From the NCBI RefSeq assembly GCF_002245655.1, contig NZ_NOIH01000015.1:124001-188000 (forward strand): DNA of 64,000 nt, read 5' to 3'. Source of the stretch: Thauera propionica (GTDB taxonomy: Bacteria > Pseudomonadota > Gammaproteobacteria > Burkholderiales > Rhodocyclaceae). The translations under genes and the position numbers were made by a program. Below are positions 32,296-41,522 of this stretch, piece by piece; position 1 is the first letter of the stretch, and every line of letters starts with the position of its first letter. The notes below the pieces were generated by a model. That model was not told the origin of the DNA. It did no database searches and worked only from the letters and a program-made list of their open reading frames with translations.

Positions 32296-34095
32296 TTAGG
32301 AAATCTCCATGAAGCCGCTGTTGGCAGCCGTTACGCCCTCGAGGGGCTCGTTGAGTAGCGCGTGCATCGTTGCCCACGCGATATCGGCATGGCTGGCGTC
32401 CTCGCTGCGGCTCGCCTGGTAGGTCGCCTGTCGGCCGCTGGCGGTCATCGCCTTGCGGATCGCCATGAAGCTCGCCGGGATGTCGGTGTAGCCGGCGTCC
32501 CACTCCAGGCGCCCCTTGCTGATCACGTCCTGCGCCTTGAGCACCATCCGCGTCTTGAGCTCGACGTTGTACGAGTAGCTCACCGCATCCGGCCTGAACT
32601 GGTTCACCAGCTGGAACACACCAATGCCCAAGCCCGACACATCGATGCCGATGAATGTCACGTTGAAGCGCGCGCAGGTCTTGCGGATGAACTCCGCCTG
32701 GTCGGCGAAGTCCGCGCCCTTGAACTGGTGGCGCTCGAGAATGCGGAACTTGCCATCCGGCACTGCAGGCGGCGCCAGCACCACCAGGGCAGCGCTATCG
32801 CCCGTGCTGCTCGGGTCATACCCCAGCCACACCGGGCGAGCACCGAACGGCCGCGGCATGAACGGCTTCCAGTCCGTCCAAAGCTCCCAGCTATCCACCC
32901 CACAGCGCTGCAGCACCGAAAGCGGGAACACGCTGTTGCCGTCATCCATGAACTGGCACATGAACAGCTGCGCGAACTCGTCGGGCGAGTACTCCCGCCT
33001 GAGCTGGTCGATATCGAACAGGTCGCACCCGCTCGCCTGCGCGTCCTCAATCGTCACGATCTGGCGCCACTGGCCGTCGGCGCAATGCACGCCACGGGCA
33101 AGCGCCTGGTGCGACACGTCGATGCTCACCCGCTCCGCCTTCGGTCGGCCGCGGTTGAACAACGCCCCCGTCCAGAACGGATACGCCTCGTGCGAGATCG
33201 CCGACGGCGTGCTGAAGTAGGTCTGCCGCCACCGCTTTTGCGACGCCATGCCCGACGCCACCTTGCGCAGCTCCTGGTAGCGCGGGATCCAGAAAACCTC
33301 ATCCACGTACAGGTTGCCGTGGTAGCTCTGCGCGGTGCGCGAGTTCGTGCCGAGGAAGATCAGCTCGGCATCGTTGAACAGCTTGATGTTTTCGCCGCGC
33401 AGCTCGACGTCGACCTCCTTCGCAAAGTCCAGGATGTACGACCGGAACTGGAAGGCCTGCGACTTCGATGCGGAAAGGAAGATCTGATTACGCCCCGTCC
33501 TCAGCGCATCCACCAGCGCCTCACGCGCAAAGAAGAAGGTCGCCCCGATCTGGCGTGACTTCAGGATGTTGCGGATCCGCTCCGCCAGGCCCGCGTCGTA
33601 CCAGGTGCGCTGATAGCCGAACATGCCGGCCTCGAGCTTGCGCACCAGCTCGTCAATCTCCTCCTCGCTGAAGAAGTTGCGCGACGGCTTCTTCTTCGGC
33701 CCCGCGTTGCGGTTGGCCACGGTGGGGTTCAGGTCCGCCTCGTTGCCGCCAGCCTCGTACCGTCGCACGCGCGCCATGCGCTCGATCTGGCGGCCCAGCA
33801 GGTCAAGCTCCTTGAAGTCCCGCCCCTCCTTCGCCTCCTTCGCCACTAGCACCGCCCAGCGCAGCTCCAGCGCGCTCTCCATCCGCACCATCGTGTCCGC
33901 ATCGTCCCAGCGCATTCGCGCCTTCCAGTTGCGGACCGAGTGATACGGCACGTCCAGGTGCTCGGCGATCGCCGTCAGCGACCAGCCCTGCCAGTACAGC
34001 GCCCGCGCACGTCGGCGCGGGTCGATATCGTCAGCAGAGAAAGGGGGCGGCGCCAGCGCCGGCAGGCCTGGCGAATTGGCGGTACTCGCAGTCAT
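32296..34095 (-). CDS. P: Terminase large subunit, ATPase and nuclease (P2 gpP family)
   Basis: 599 residues from the ATG at 34095. An N-terminal helix-turn-helix (ARALYWQGWSLTAIAEHLDV) is followed by the packaging ATPase with the deviant Walker A SRQIGATFFFARE (about 180-192) and Walker B NLYVDEVFWI. The C-terminal RNase H-like nuclease contains VWLGYDPSSTGDSAALVVL and TFIGIDVSGLGIGV. It cuts concatemeric or circular DNA at cos and pumps it into the head. The CG-repeat late motif lies 16 bases upstream of the start. Confidence 0.95.
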   Translation of the reverse strand: MTASTANSPGLPALAPPPFSADDIDPRRRARALYWQGWSLTAIAEHLDVPYHSVRNWKARMRWDDADTMVRMESALELRWAVLVAKEAKEGRDFKELDLLGRQIERMARVRRYEAGGNEADLNPTVANRNAGPKKKPSRNFFSEEEIDELVRKLEAGMFGYQRTWYDAGLAERIRNILKSRQIGATFFFAREALVDALRTGRNQIFLSASKSQAFQFRSYILDFAKEVDVELRGENIKLFNDAELIFLGTNSRTAQSYHGNLYVDEVFWIPRYQELRKVASGMASQKRWRQTYFSTPSAISHEAYPFWTGALFNRGRPKAERVSIDVSHQALARGVHCADGQWRQIVTIEDAQASGCDLFDIDQLRREYSPDEFAQLFMCQFMDDGNSVFPLSVLQRCGVDSWELWTDWKPFMPRPFGARPVWLGYDPSSTGDSAALVVLAPPAVPDGKFRILERHQFKGADFADQAEFIRKTCARFNVTFIGIDVSGLGIGVFQLVNQFRPDAVSYSYNVELKTRMVLKAQDVISKGRLEWDAGYTDIPASFMAIRKAMTASGRQATYQASRSEDASHADIAWATMHALLNEPLEGVTAANSGFMEIS

Positions 34096-34111
34096 GGCCG
34101 CAACACTGCCC

Positions 34112-34125
34112 GCCGCGCGCGCGCG
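34112..34125 (-). promoter_or_regulatory. CG-repeat motif upstream of P (late promoter candidate)
   Basis: On the minus strand CGCGCGCGCGCGGC ends 16 bases before the P start. The same 14-mer precedes V and FI. A shorter form (CGCGCGCGGCAT, minus strand) lies at 34183-34194 in the same divergent region. Confidence 0.45.
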
Positions 34126-34235
34126 AAAGTTGCCGCGCATGTTCTAGCGCACGCAGCTCAAAACCGGGCGTCATTGGGCGCCATGCCGCGCGCGTCGATC
34201 ATGGCCGCAATCCCGTACCCGAGGCAACGCCAGCC

Positions 34236-35141
34236 ATGGCAGCAAAGAGCAAATTCTTCCGAGTCGGCACCGAAGGCGACACCACCGACGGCCGCAAGAT
34301 CGAGCGCAGCTGGATCCAGGACATGGCCGCGCACTTCAACCGCGACCTGTACGGCGCCCGCGTCTGGCTCGAACACCTGCGCGGCCTCTACCCCGACAGC
34401 ACCTTCCGCGCCTACGGCGACGTCATCGCCCTCGAAGCCCGCGAAGTCGAAGACGGCAAGCTCGCCCTGTTCGCGCAAATCGACCCCACCGACGACCTGG
34501 TCGCCATGAACAAGGCCCGGCAGAAGCTCTACACGAGCATGGAAGTCGACCCCAACTTCGCCCGTCGCGGCCACGCCTACCTCATCGGCCTCGCAGTCAC
34601 CGACACCCCCGCCAGCCTCGGCACCGAAATGCTCGCCTTCTCGGCCGCCAACCCCGACGCATCCCCCCTCAAGGCCCGCAAGGTCTCCCCGGACAACATC
34701 TTCACGGCCGCCATCCCCACCACCATCGAATTCGAGGACGAAATGGACCCGAAGAACCCGCAGAACAAGCCCGCCGCCACCACCACCCCGCCGGCCGAAG
34801 ACAAGACCCTCCTCGCCCGCATCAAGGAACTCGTCGGCGTCAAGCCCGAGCCCCAGCCCGCCCCGGCAGCGCCCCAGTTCAGCGCCGACGACATCGCCGG
34901 CAGCTTCACCGCCCTGGCCGAAGCCCACGCCAAGCAAGTCGCCGCATTCAGCGCCGCACGCACCGAAGACGCCGCAACCATCAAGGCCCTGCAAGACCAG
35001 GTCACCGCCCTCACCGCCGGCCTGGAAGAAGTCTCCAAGGCCTTCGACGCCTTCCGCGCCCAGCTCGACGCCGAACCCGCCCCCAACAACCAGCGCCCGG
35101 CAGCAACCGGCGGCGACGGCAAGGTCGTCACCGACTGCTGA
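34236..35141 (+). CDS. O: Capsid scaffold and maturation protease (P2 gpO family)
   Basis: 301 residues; P2 gpO has 284. The N-terminal serine-protease half has KFFRVGTEGDTTDGR, the YGDVIALEAREVEDGKLAL strand pair and DPTDDLVAMNKARQKLYTS. The C-terminal half is Ala/Pro-rich and helical (TALAEAHAKQVAAFSAARTEDAATIKALQDQV), which would be the scaffolding core. It guides shell assembly and then trims gpN, gpQ and gpL. It leads the rightward head operon. Confidence 0.95.
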   Translation: MAAKSKFFRVGTEGDTTDGRKIERSWIQDMAAHFNRDLYGARVWLEHLRGLYPDSTFRAYGDVIALEAREVEDGKLALFAQIDPTDDLVAMNKARQKLYTSMEVDPNFARRGHAYLIGLAVTDTPASLGTEMLAFSAANPDASPLKARKVSPDNIFTAAIPTTIEFEDEMDPKNPQNKPAATTTPPAEDKTLLARIKELVGVKPEPQPAPAAPQFSADDIAGSFTALAEAHAKQVAAFSAARTEDAATIKALQDQVTALTAGLEEVSKAFDAFRAQLDAEPAPNNQRPAATGGDGKVVTDC

Positions 35142-35192
35142 CCGCCCACGGCCGCCACACCCAACACCAGAACCCGCCCCCGGAGCCCACCC

Positions 35193-36197
35193 ATGCGCCT
35201 CGAAACCCGCCAGGCCTTCAACGCCTACCTGCAGCAGATTGCCCAGCTCAACGGCGTCCCGTCCGCCGCTGAAAAGTTCGCCGTCACCAACCCCGTCCAG
35301 CAGACGCTCGAAAGAAAGATGCAGGACACGTCCGACTTCCTGCAGCGCATCAACGTCGTGCCGGTCACCGAGCAAATCGGCCAGGTGCTCGGCCTGGGCG
35401 TCAGCGGCCCCATCGCCGGCCGCACCGACACTACCGGTGCAGACCGCTCAACCACCGACGTCAGCGCGCTCGATGGCATCGACTACGTCTGCAAGCAGAC
35501 CAACTACGACACCCACATCCGCTACGCCACGCTCGACCTCTGGGCCAAGTTCCACGACTTCCAGACCCGCCTGCGCGACGCCATCCTGCGCCGCCAAGCG
35601 CTCGACCGCATCATGATCGGCTTCAACGGCACCAGCGCCGCCGCCACCACCAACAAGGGCACCAACCCCCTGCTGCAGGACGTGAACATCGGCTGGATCC
35701 AGAAGTGGACCGCCGACAAGCCCGCCAACGTCGTCACCGGCGGCGCCACGGCTGGCACGGTCAAGGTCGGCGCCACTGGCGACTACAAGAACATGGACGC
35801 CCTCGTCTACGACGTCGTCAATAGCCTCATCGACCCCTGGTACCGCATGGACCCGGGCCTCGTCGTCGTCATCAGCCGCGACCTGCTCGCCGACAAGTAC
35901 TTCCCCATGCTCAACCAGTCGCTCGCCCCCAGCGAGCAACTGTCGGCCGACCTGGTCATCAGCCAGAAGCGCATGGGCGGCCTGCAGGCGGTCGCCGTGC
36001 CGTTCATGCCCACGAACGCGCTCATGGTCACCACCCTGGACAACCTCTCCATCTACTACCAGGAAGGCGCCCGCCGCCGCACGGTCATCGACAACGCCAA
36101 GCGCGACCGCATCGAGAACTACGAGTCCTCCAACGACGCCTACGTCGTCGAAGACTACGGCCGCGGCTGCGTCGTCAAGAACATCGCCCTGGTGTAA
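35193..36197 (+). CDS. N: Major capsid protein (P2 gpN family)
   Basis: 334 residues from the ATG at 35193 (MRLETRQAFNAYLQQIA). HK97-fold capsid of the P2 family: DFLQRINVVPVTEQIGQVLGLGV and DLLADKYFPMLNQ are typical. P2 gpN (357) is cleaved after residue 31 by gpO; the corresponding early segment here ends near PVQQTLERKM. It builds the icosahedral shell. Confidence 0.95.
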   Translation: MRLETRQAFNAYLQQIAQLNGVPSAAEKFAVTNPVQQTLERKMQDTSDFLQRINVVPVTEQIGQVLGLGVSGPIAGRTDTTGADRSTTDVSALDGIDYVCKQTNYDTHIRYATLDLWAKFHDFQTRLRDAILRRQALDRIMIGFNGTSAAATTNKGTNPLLQDVNIGWIQKWTADKPANVVTGGATAGTVKVGATGDYKNMDALVYDVVNSLIDPWYRMDPGLVVVISRDLLADKYFPMLNQSLAPSEQLSADLVISQKRMGGLQAVAVPFMPTNALMVTTLDNLSIYYQEGARRRTVIDNAKRDRIENYESSNDAYVVEDYGRGCVVKNIALV

Positions 36198-36260
36198 CCA
36201 CCGCCGCCGCCCCGCAACGCCCGGCCGCCACCGCCGGGCGTTGCCCCACCGGAGTCCGCC

Positions 36261-37100
36261 ATGCGCCACAACCGCACCCCGTATGACGGCGAGCCCACCA
36301 CCCAGGCCGCCATCACCCCCGCCCGCGCCCACCTGCAGGCCCACATCGCCGCCGCCCGTGCCGCCGCCGAATCCGGCGACCGCATCGACCCCGCGCTTGC
36401 CAACGGCTACGAGCTCATGCTCGCCCAGCTCGCCGAGCACCGCCGCCAGCTCAAGCAAATCCAGTCGGTCGAACGCAAGATCGAGCACAAGCGCAAGCTG
36501 CTGCCCGAATACGCCCCATACATCGCCGGCGCCCTCGAAGCCAACCGCGGTGGGCAGGATGACGTCCTCGTCACCCTCCTCGTCTGGCACATCGACTGCG
36601 GCCAGCTCGCCACCGCCGTCCCGCTCGCCGCCTACTGCATCGCGCACGGCCTCGTCATGCCCGACCACTACCAGCGCAGCGTCGCCACCCTGGTTGCCGA
36701 AGAAGCCGCCGAGCTCGCCCTGCGCCAGCTCGCCGCCGGCGAAGCCGCAGACGTTGGCGCGCTCGAAACCATCCAGGCCATGACCGCCAGCAGCGACATG
36801 CCCGACGAAGTCCGCGCCAAGCTCGAAAAGGCCATCGGCTACGCCCTGCGCGACACCCACCCCGGCGTCGCCCTCCTGCACCTCGAGCGCGCCCTGCAGC
36901 TCAACGCCAAGGTCGGCGTCAAGAAAGACATTGAGCGGCTCCAGCGCGAAATCAAGAAAGCCACCGAAGCCGAACCCGCGCAGGTCGGCGCCCTTGTGCA
37001 AGACCGCGCAGCCCCCGGCGGCGACTTCACCGTCGTGCAAAAGGGCGCCGACTTCGACGTCATCCCCAACACCGCCGGCAGCGCCCCCGCAGCCGGCTAA
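36261..37100 (+). CDS. M: Terminase small subunit (P2 gpM family)
   Basis: 279 residues. The N-terminal MRHNRTPYDGEPTTQAAITPARAHL and the EAA-rich body with RVERKIEHKRKLLPEYAPYI-like stretch (RKIEHKRKLLPEYAPYI) and VLVTLLVWHIDCGQL match gpM. It binds cos and directs gpP. In P2, gpL follows gpM directly; here six extra genes (37209-41048) separate them. Confidence 0.93.
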   Translation: MRHNRTPYDGEPTTQAAITPARAHLQAHIAAARAAAESGDRIDPALANGYELMLAQLAEHRRQLKQIQSVERKIEHKRKLLPEYAPYIAGALEANRGGQDDVLVTLLVWHIDCGQLATAVPLAAYCIAHGLVMPDHYQRSVATLVAEEAAELALRQLAAGEAADVGALETIQAMTASSDMPDEVRAKLEKAIGYALRDTHPGVALLHLERALQLNAKVGVKKDIERLQREIKKATEAEPAQVGALVQDRAAPGGDFTVVQKGADFDVIPNTAGSAPAAG

Positions 37101-37208
37101 CCGAGCGTACCCCGCAGCCTGGCGGCGGGCGTGGGCCAAGGGGTCCGACTCCTCCCCTGTAACCCACGCCCCCACCGCCACCTACCCCGCACCGGAGCCC
37201 CGCACACC

Positions 37209-37739
37209 ATGAACATCGTCCGCCGCGCCCTCGTCGCCCTGCTCGTCACCGTCGCCGCACTCATCGGCAGCCTTGCGCCGACCGTCGCCACCGCCGCCGA
37301 CCTCACCAACTACGGCGAAAACAAGACCCTCGACGCCCTCTTCCGCGGCCAAACCCTCAGCGCCCCCGCAAGCTGGCACCTCGGCCTGTACACCGACACC
37401 TGCACCGACGCCGGCCCTGGCACCGAAGTCTCCACCTCCGGCACCGCCTACGCCCGCCAAGCCGTCGCCGCCAGCCTCACCGCCTGGGCAGGCACCCAGT
37501 CGGCCGGCAGCACCACCGCATCCACCGGCACCACCGGCACCACCAGCAACAACGCGGTCATCAGCTGTCCCGAATCCACCGCAGCGTGGGGAACCATCCA
37601 GTCCGTCGGCTTCAACGACGCCAGCACCGCCGGCAACCGCTGGATCTGCATCAACCTCAGCGCCCCATTTGCCGTCAGTGGCGCCGGCATCACCGTCAAG
37701 TTCAACGCCGGCACCCTCACCTTCCAGATCGACAACTGA
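37209..37739 (+). CDS. Phage structural-type protein with an N-terminal signal peptide
   Basis: 176 residues from the ATG at 37209. The region after residue 33 (LTNYGENKTLDALFRGQTL, then ASWHLGLYT) is of the kind annotated as phage tail-fibre or structural protein, usually starting SDYxENxLLDxxxG. Unusually a strong signal peptide precedes it (MNIVRRALVALLVTVAALIG, cleavage near ATA-AD). A secreted or membrane-anchored form of a virion-type domain is odd for a gene inside a head operon. Four cysteines (CTDA, SCPES, WICIN) could form disulfides after export. Confidence 0.6.
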   Translation: MNIVRRALVALLVTVAALIGSLAPTVATAADLTNYGENKTLDALFRGQTLSAPASWHLGLYTDTCTDAGPGTEVSTSGTAYARQAVAASLTAWAGTQSAGSTTASTGTTGTTSNNAVISCPESTAAWGTIQSVGFNDASTAGNRWICINLSAPFAVSGAGITVKFNAGTLTFQIDN

Positions 37740-37758
37740 TCGCGCAGGCCACGCCGCC

Positions 37759-38220
37759 ATGACCCGCATCGCGCTTGCCGCCTACACCCCGCACCGGCCC
37801 CAGGACGCCCTCGGCCACCTCACCGCCTGGTGGACCGACCGCAACCCCGCGCGCCGCACCCCACCCGGGCGCCCGCCGGTCTCGCACGTCGAGGTCGTCA
37901 TCGACGGCATGTGCCACAGCAGCAGCCTGCGCGACGGCGGCGTGCGCCGCAAACTCATCGACCTCGACCGCCCCCACTGGCGCGTCATCCCCATCACCTG
38001 GCGCAGCCCCGATGCCGCCCTCAAGGTCTTCGCCCGCCACAACGGCGAGCCCTACGCCTGGGGCGACCTCATCGCCCAGCACGTCCTGCGCCTGCCCATC
38101 GACTTCCGCGGCCCCACCTGCTCCGAGCTCTGCGCCCTCATGCTCGGCATCCCGCGCGCCGAGCGCATCGACCCGGCGTGGCTGACGGACTACTGCGAAT
38201 CCCGAAGGACAACCCCATGA
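37759..38220 (+). CDS. Phage protein, possible NlpC/P60-like fold
   Basis: 153 residues. Segments SHVEVVIDGMCHSSSLRDGGV, EPYAWGDLIAQHVL and GPTCSELCALMLGIP resemble papain-like NlpC/P60 or related amidase folds used by phages, with candidate His (SHVE) and Cys (TCSELC) residues. The assignment is by motif only. It overlaps the next gene by four bases. Confidence 0.5.
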   Translation: MTRIALAAYTPHRPQDALGHLTAWWTDRNPARRTPPGRPPVSHVEVVIDGMCHSSSLRDGGVRRKLIDLDRPHWRVIPITWRSPDAALKVFARHNGEPYAWGDLIAQHVLRLPIDFRGPTCSELCALMLGIPRAERIDPAWLTDYCESRRTTP

Positions 38221-38672
38221 CGCCCGCCCAACAAGCTGCGCTCGAAGCCCTCGTCGCCCGCCCGCTCACGGCGGGCGAAGTCGCGGCAATCGACCCGCTA
38301 TTGCCCAACCGCAACGATGTAAAGATTGCAGCACTGCTCAGCACCGGACGCACCCGTCTGCGCTCACACATGATTGGCATCGGCACCATCCTTGCCGAGC
38401 TGGCACCAGCAGGCGGCGCCTTCCTCGACGCCCTCGAGCAGATCGGCGCCACCGACCCCAACGTCAAGTGGCTGCTCAAGCTCATCGAGCGCGGCGCTTT
38501 TGACGTCGGCCTCGCCGCCAGCCGCGCGCAAATGCAGGCCTACGCCACCGCCATGCCCGACATTGCCGGCGGCATCAACGCACTCCTGCAGCTCGGCACC
38601 GAACCCGACCCCATCGACTACAACTCCGTCAGCCGCGCACTCAACATCGCAGAAGGGAGGGCCGTGCTATGA
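38217..38672 (+). CDS. Phage protein of unknown function
   Basis: 151 residues. N-terminal RPLTAGEVAAIDPLLPNRNDVKIAALLS is a recurring opening of small proteins in phage structural clusters. The rest is helical (GAFLDALEQIGATDPNVKWLL, NIAEGRAVL). It overlaps its neighbours by four bases on both sides, so it is tightly coupled within the inserted module. Confidence 0.6.
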   Translation: MTPAQQAALEALVARPLTAGEVAAIDPLLPNRNDVKIAALLSTGRTRLRSHMIGIGTILAELAPAGGAFLDALEQIGATDPNVKWLLKLIERGAFDVGLAASRAQMQAYATAMPDIAGGINALLQLGTEPDPIDYNSVSRALNIAEGRAVL

Positions 38673-39112
38673 GCGGCGAAACAACGGTCGTCTTCGGCAC
38701 CACGAAAACGCTCGAAGCCAACGGTGCAGCGATCGCCAACGGCGCCGTCGTGCAGGCCGACGACGCCAGTTACGACCAGGTCGCAGACGGCGCCGGCTTC
38801 ATCTACGCCGACTTCGTCCTGTCCTTCGCCTTCGCCACCGCGCCCACCGAAAACGCCGTCCTCGCGCTCTACGCCCGCCCGCTCGACATCGACGTCACCG
38901 CCGACGCCGAGGTACCCGAGGCCACACGCCCCACCATGTTCATCGGCTCGGTCCCGGTGAACAACGTCACCACCACGCAATACGCCACCCTCATCGAGCG
39001 CCAGGTGCCAGCAAAGGCCGAGTACTACCTGCACAACAGTGGCACTGGGCAAACCGTGTCCGCTGGCTGGACGCTCAAGGTCACCCCGCGGAGCTACAAG
39101 GCGGCTGCGTAA
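38669..39112 (+). CDS. Phage structural protein of unknown function
   Basis: 147 residues, beta-rich with many Ala, Val and Thr (TTVVFGTTKTLEANGAAIANG, FIYADFVLSFAFATAPTENA, YYLHNSGTGQTVSAGWTLKV). It looks like a single-domain beta-sandwich such as a head decoration or fibre-base protein. It directly precedes the LamG-domain gene with no gap. Confidence 0.55.
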   Translation: MSGETTVVFGTTKTLEANGAAIANGAVVQADDASYDQVADGAGFIYADFVLSFAFATAPTENAVLALYARPLDIDVTADAEVPEATRPTMFIGSVPVNNVTTTQYATLIERQVPAKAEYYLHNSGTGQTVSAGWTLKVTPRSYKAAA

Positions 39113-40729
39113 ATGACCGCCATCATCATCCCGCGGCGCCATCATCGACAGCCGCTATCCGCACACCGCATTGACTGGGCTAACCCGCTCACGATGGGGC
39201 TGCACAGCGCCGTCGTTGCGGGAAACCTGCGGGATCTTGTCTCTGGTGAGCTGCTGACGACAGTCCGCCCGGAATTCATCGTCGACGTTCCTGATGCGGC
39301 CGGGGTGGCCACTGATGTCAGAGGCACAACAACCAGCGGAACTGTCTCGCTAACCGTCCCTGCGAGCGGACTGTCTACCCGCTCTTTCACGTTTGCGGCA
39401 GGAATCAACCGCGTCTCCGGCAACGGGGTGGGCGGCCGTGCGGGCTTGTCGAACATCCTGCTATGGCATGTGTCTGGTCAGTGGGATCTACGCCTGGGCG
39501 GCACGAACTACACGCAGGCAGGCATAGCGAACCCGGAAACGTGGTACGACATTGCGATAACTGGCAGCCCAAGCGCCGCTCGGCTGTACGTCGACGGTGA
39601 AGCCGTTATCGCCGGCGGGGCTCCGGCAGCAGGCACGATGTCAGATTTCGTCCTCGGCTCTGACCCCGGTGGCGGCGGAAGCTGGAATGCCGCATTCACC
39701 TGGCTCGCCTTCTGGCGGAGGGATCTTTCTGCGGAAGAACTCGCCGAGGTCCGTCGCAACCCGTGGCAGCTATTCCGCGCCGAGCCCCTGCGCATCTACA
39801 GCTTGCCCAGCACCGGCACCGAGCAAGCCATCGCCGCATCCGGCACCGCCACCGCATCCGCCACCGCCCAGCTCGCCGCCTCCATTGCGCTGGCCGGCGT
39901 CGGCGTCGCCCTGGCCAGCGGCAGCGGCACGCTCTCCGGCACCCAGTCCGCGCCCATCGCGGCAGACGGCGCAGCCACCGCATCCGGCACCGCCGCCCCG
40001 CGCATCGACATCACCCTGTCCGCTCTGGGCCTTGCCGTGGCCACCGGCACCGCCACGCCCGATGCAGCCACCGCCGGCAGCCTCGCCGCATCTGGCGCCG
40101 CCACAGCAACCGGCAGCGCCGGCCAGGTCGCCAGCGTCACCATCGCCGCCGAGGGCCTTGCACAGGCCGCCGCCACGGCCGGCCTGTCTGCAAACATCCT
40201 GCGCGCCGGCGCCGGTGCAGCTCAGGCCGCAGGCAATGCCGCACTCGCCGCCCAGCTCGCCGCGCTCGCCCAGGGCGCAGCGCAAGCCAGCGGCACGGCC
40301 AGCATCGCCGCCACGTCCGACGGCTCGCTGCTCGCCGCCGGTGGGGCCACCGCATCCGGCACCGCCGCCCTGGTGCTCGAGGTGCGCCTGCAGGCAGCCG
40401 GCAGCTCGGCGGCCAGCGGCAGCGCCGCGCCCACCACCGGCACGGCCGGCAGCCTCGACGCCCCCGGCGCCGGCTTGGCCACCGGCGCCGCACAGCTCTC
40501 CGCCATCGTCACCCTCACCGCCGCAGGCTTTGCCCACGCCATGGGCGCAGGCGCCGTCACCCTGCAAGTGCCGCTCGCCGCCTTCGGCTCGGCCGAAGCC
40601 AGCGGCACCGCCGTCATCTACCAGCCCCCCGCACTGCTGCGCCTGGCTGCCACTGCCCAGCGCATCGGCACGCTGCTGGCCGGCGTGCGCCCCGTCGCTA
40701 CCCTCACCGCGAGCGTCCGCCATGTCTGA
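39113..40729 (+). CDS. LamG-domain protein with a long Ala-Thr-Gly-rich repeat tail
   Basis: 538 residues in two parts. Residues about 1-225 form a LamG/concanavalin-like sandwich (WDLRLGGTNYTQAGIANPETWYDIAITG, RLYVDGEAV, WLAFWRRDLSAEELAEVRRNP). The rest is a low-complexity array in which ASGTA/ATGTA units recur about every 35-40 residues, each with alternating small residues and occasional Val/Leu. The first part is less GC-rich in codon use than the repeats and the neighbours. It may be a head fibre or receptor-binding protein; the repeat could be a beta-solenoid stalk. Confidence 0.6.
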   Translation: MTAIIIPRRHHRQPLSAHRIDWANPLTMGLHSAVVAGNLRDLVSGELLTTVRPEFIVDVPDAAGVATDVRGTTTSGTVSLTVPASGLSTRSFTFAAGINRVSGNGVGGRAGLSNILLWHVSGQWDLRLGGTNYTQAGIANPETWYDIAITGSPSAARLYVDGEAVIAGGAPAAGTMSDFVLGSDPGGGGSWNAAFTWLAFWRRDLSAEELAEVRRNPWQLFRAEPLRIYSLPSTGTEQAIAASGTATASATAQLAASIALAGVGVALASGSGTLSGTQSAPIAADGAATASGTAAPRIDITLSALGLAVATGTATPDAATAGSLAASGAATATGSAGQVASVTIAAEGLAQAAATAGLSANILRAGAGAAQAAGNAALAAQLAALAQGAAQASGTASIAATSDGSLLAAGGATASGTAALVLEVRLQAAGSSAASGSAAPTTGTAGSLDAPGAGLATGAAQLSAIVTLTAAGFAHAMGAGAVTLQVPLAAFGSAEASGTAVIYQPPALLRLAATAQRIGTLLAGVRPVATLTASVRHV

Positions 40730-41048
40730 CCCCTGCCGCCTGTCGCCCCCGCCGCCCTTCCTCCTGGGCGACGCCGCCCGCGTGTCCCTCGTCATCGCCG
40801 GCCCCGACGGCGCCCACGCCGACCCCATCAGCCTCACCCTGCGCACCCTCAACCCGCAGGGCGCCGCCACAACGCTGCGCTACCCCGACGACGCGGCCAT
40901 CGTCCGCGACGCGCTGGGCCACTACCACGCCGACATCGTCCTCACCCAGCCCGGCACCTGGTACTGGCGCTGGCAGTCCGGCCACCCCAGCCTGGGCGTT
41001 GCCGAAGGTCGCATCACCGTCCAGCCGTCCCGCTTCGACCCGGAGTAA
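40722..41048 (+). CDS. Phage protein of unknown function
   Basis: 108 residues from the ATG at 40722, overlapping the LamG gene by eight bases. An Ig-like beta pattern is suggested (RVSLVIAGPDGAHADPISLTL, HYHADIVLTQPGTWYWRWQS). It is the last gene of the extra head module before L. Confidence 0.5.
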   Translation: MSDPCRLSPPPPFLLGDAARVSLVIAGPDGAHADPISLTLRTLNPQGAATTLRYPDDAAIVRDALGHYHADIVLTQPGTWYWRWQSGHPSLGVAEGRITVQPSRFDPE

Positions 41049-41054
41049 CGCCCC

Positions 41055-41522
41055 ATGTCCTTCGTCGCCACCACGCCCCCGCGCTTCGAGCACGAGCCAC
41101 CCATCGCCAACGACGGCTTCTGGCCCGACATCGACCCCGCCGAAGCCCGCACACGCATGCGTATCGACGGCACCGTCACCGCGGCCCGCCTGCGCGCCGC
41201 GCTGGTCGAAGCCATCGCAGCCACCAACGCCCAGCTCACCGCCTGGCAAGCCATGCAAATCGCTGCCGGCCACGCCACCCTCGCTGCCGTGCCCGCGCCC
41301 AGCATCGACGGCACCAGCGCCCACGTCCACCGCTACCAGCGCGCCGTCGCCTGCACCGCCGCCGCAAATCTCATCGAGCGCCACCGCAGTTTCGACGCCA
41401 CAAACGACGGCCACCAGTACGCCGACAAGCTCGAAAGCCCCATCGACGACCTGCGCCGCGACGCCCACTGGGCCATCGCCGACATCCTCGGCCGCGCCCG
41501 CACCACGGTGGAACTCATCTGA
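41055..41522 (+). CDS. L: Head completion protein (P2 gpL family)
   Basis: 155 residues; P2 gpL has 169. It has NDGFWPDIDPAEARTRMRIDG, the central VHRYQRAVACTAAANLIERH and AIADILGRARTTVELI at the C-terminus. It forms the connector to which the tail attaches. The stop overlaps the X start by one base (ATGATGG region at 41519-41524). Confidence 0.9.
   Translation: MSFVATTPPRFEHEPPIANDGFWPDIDPAEARTRMRIDGTVTAARLRAALVEAIAATNAQLTAWQAMQIAAGHATLAAVPAPSIDGTSAHVHRYQRAVACTAAANLIERHRSFDATNDGHQYADKLESPIDDLRRDAHWAIADILGRARTTVELI

Noticed and set aside
34096-34235. P2-type Ogr site TGT-N12-ACA between P and O
   Set aside because: One TGT (34140) is present but the partner reads AGC, and no full match was found.
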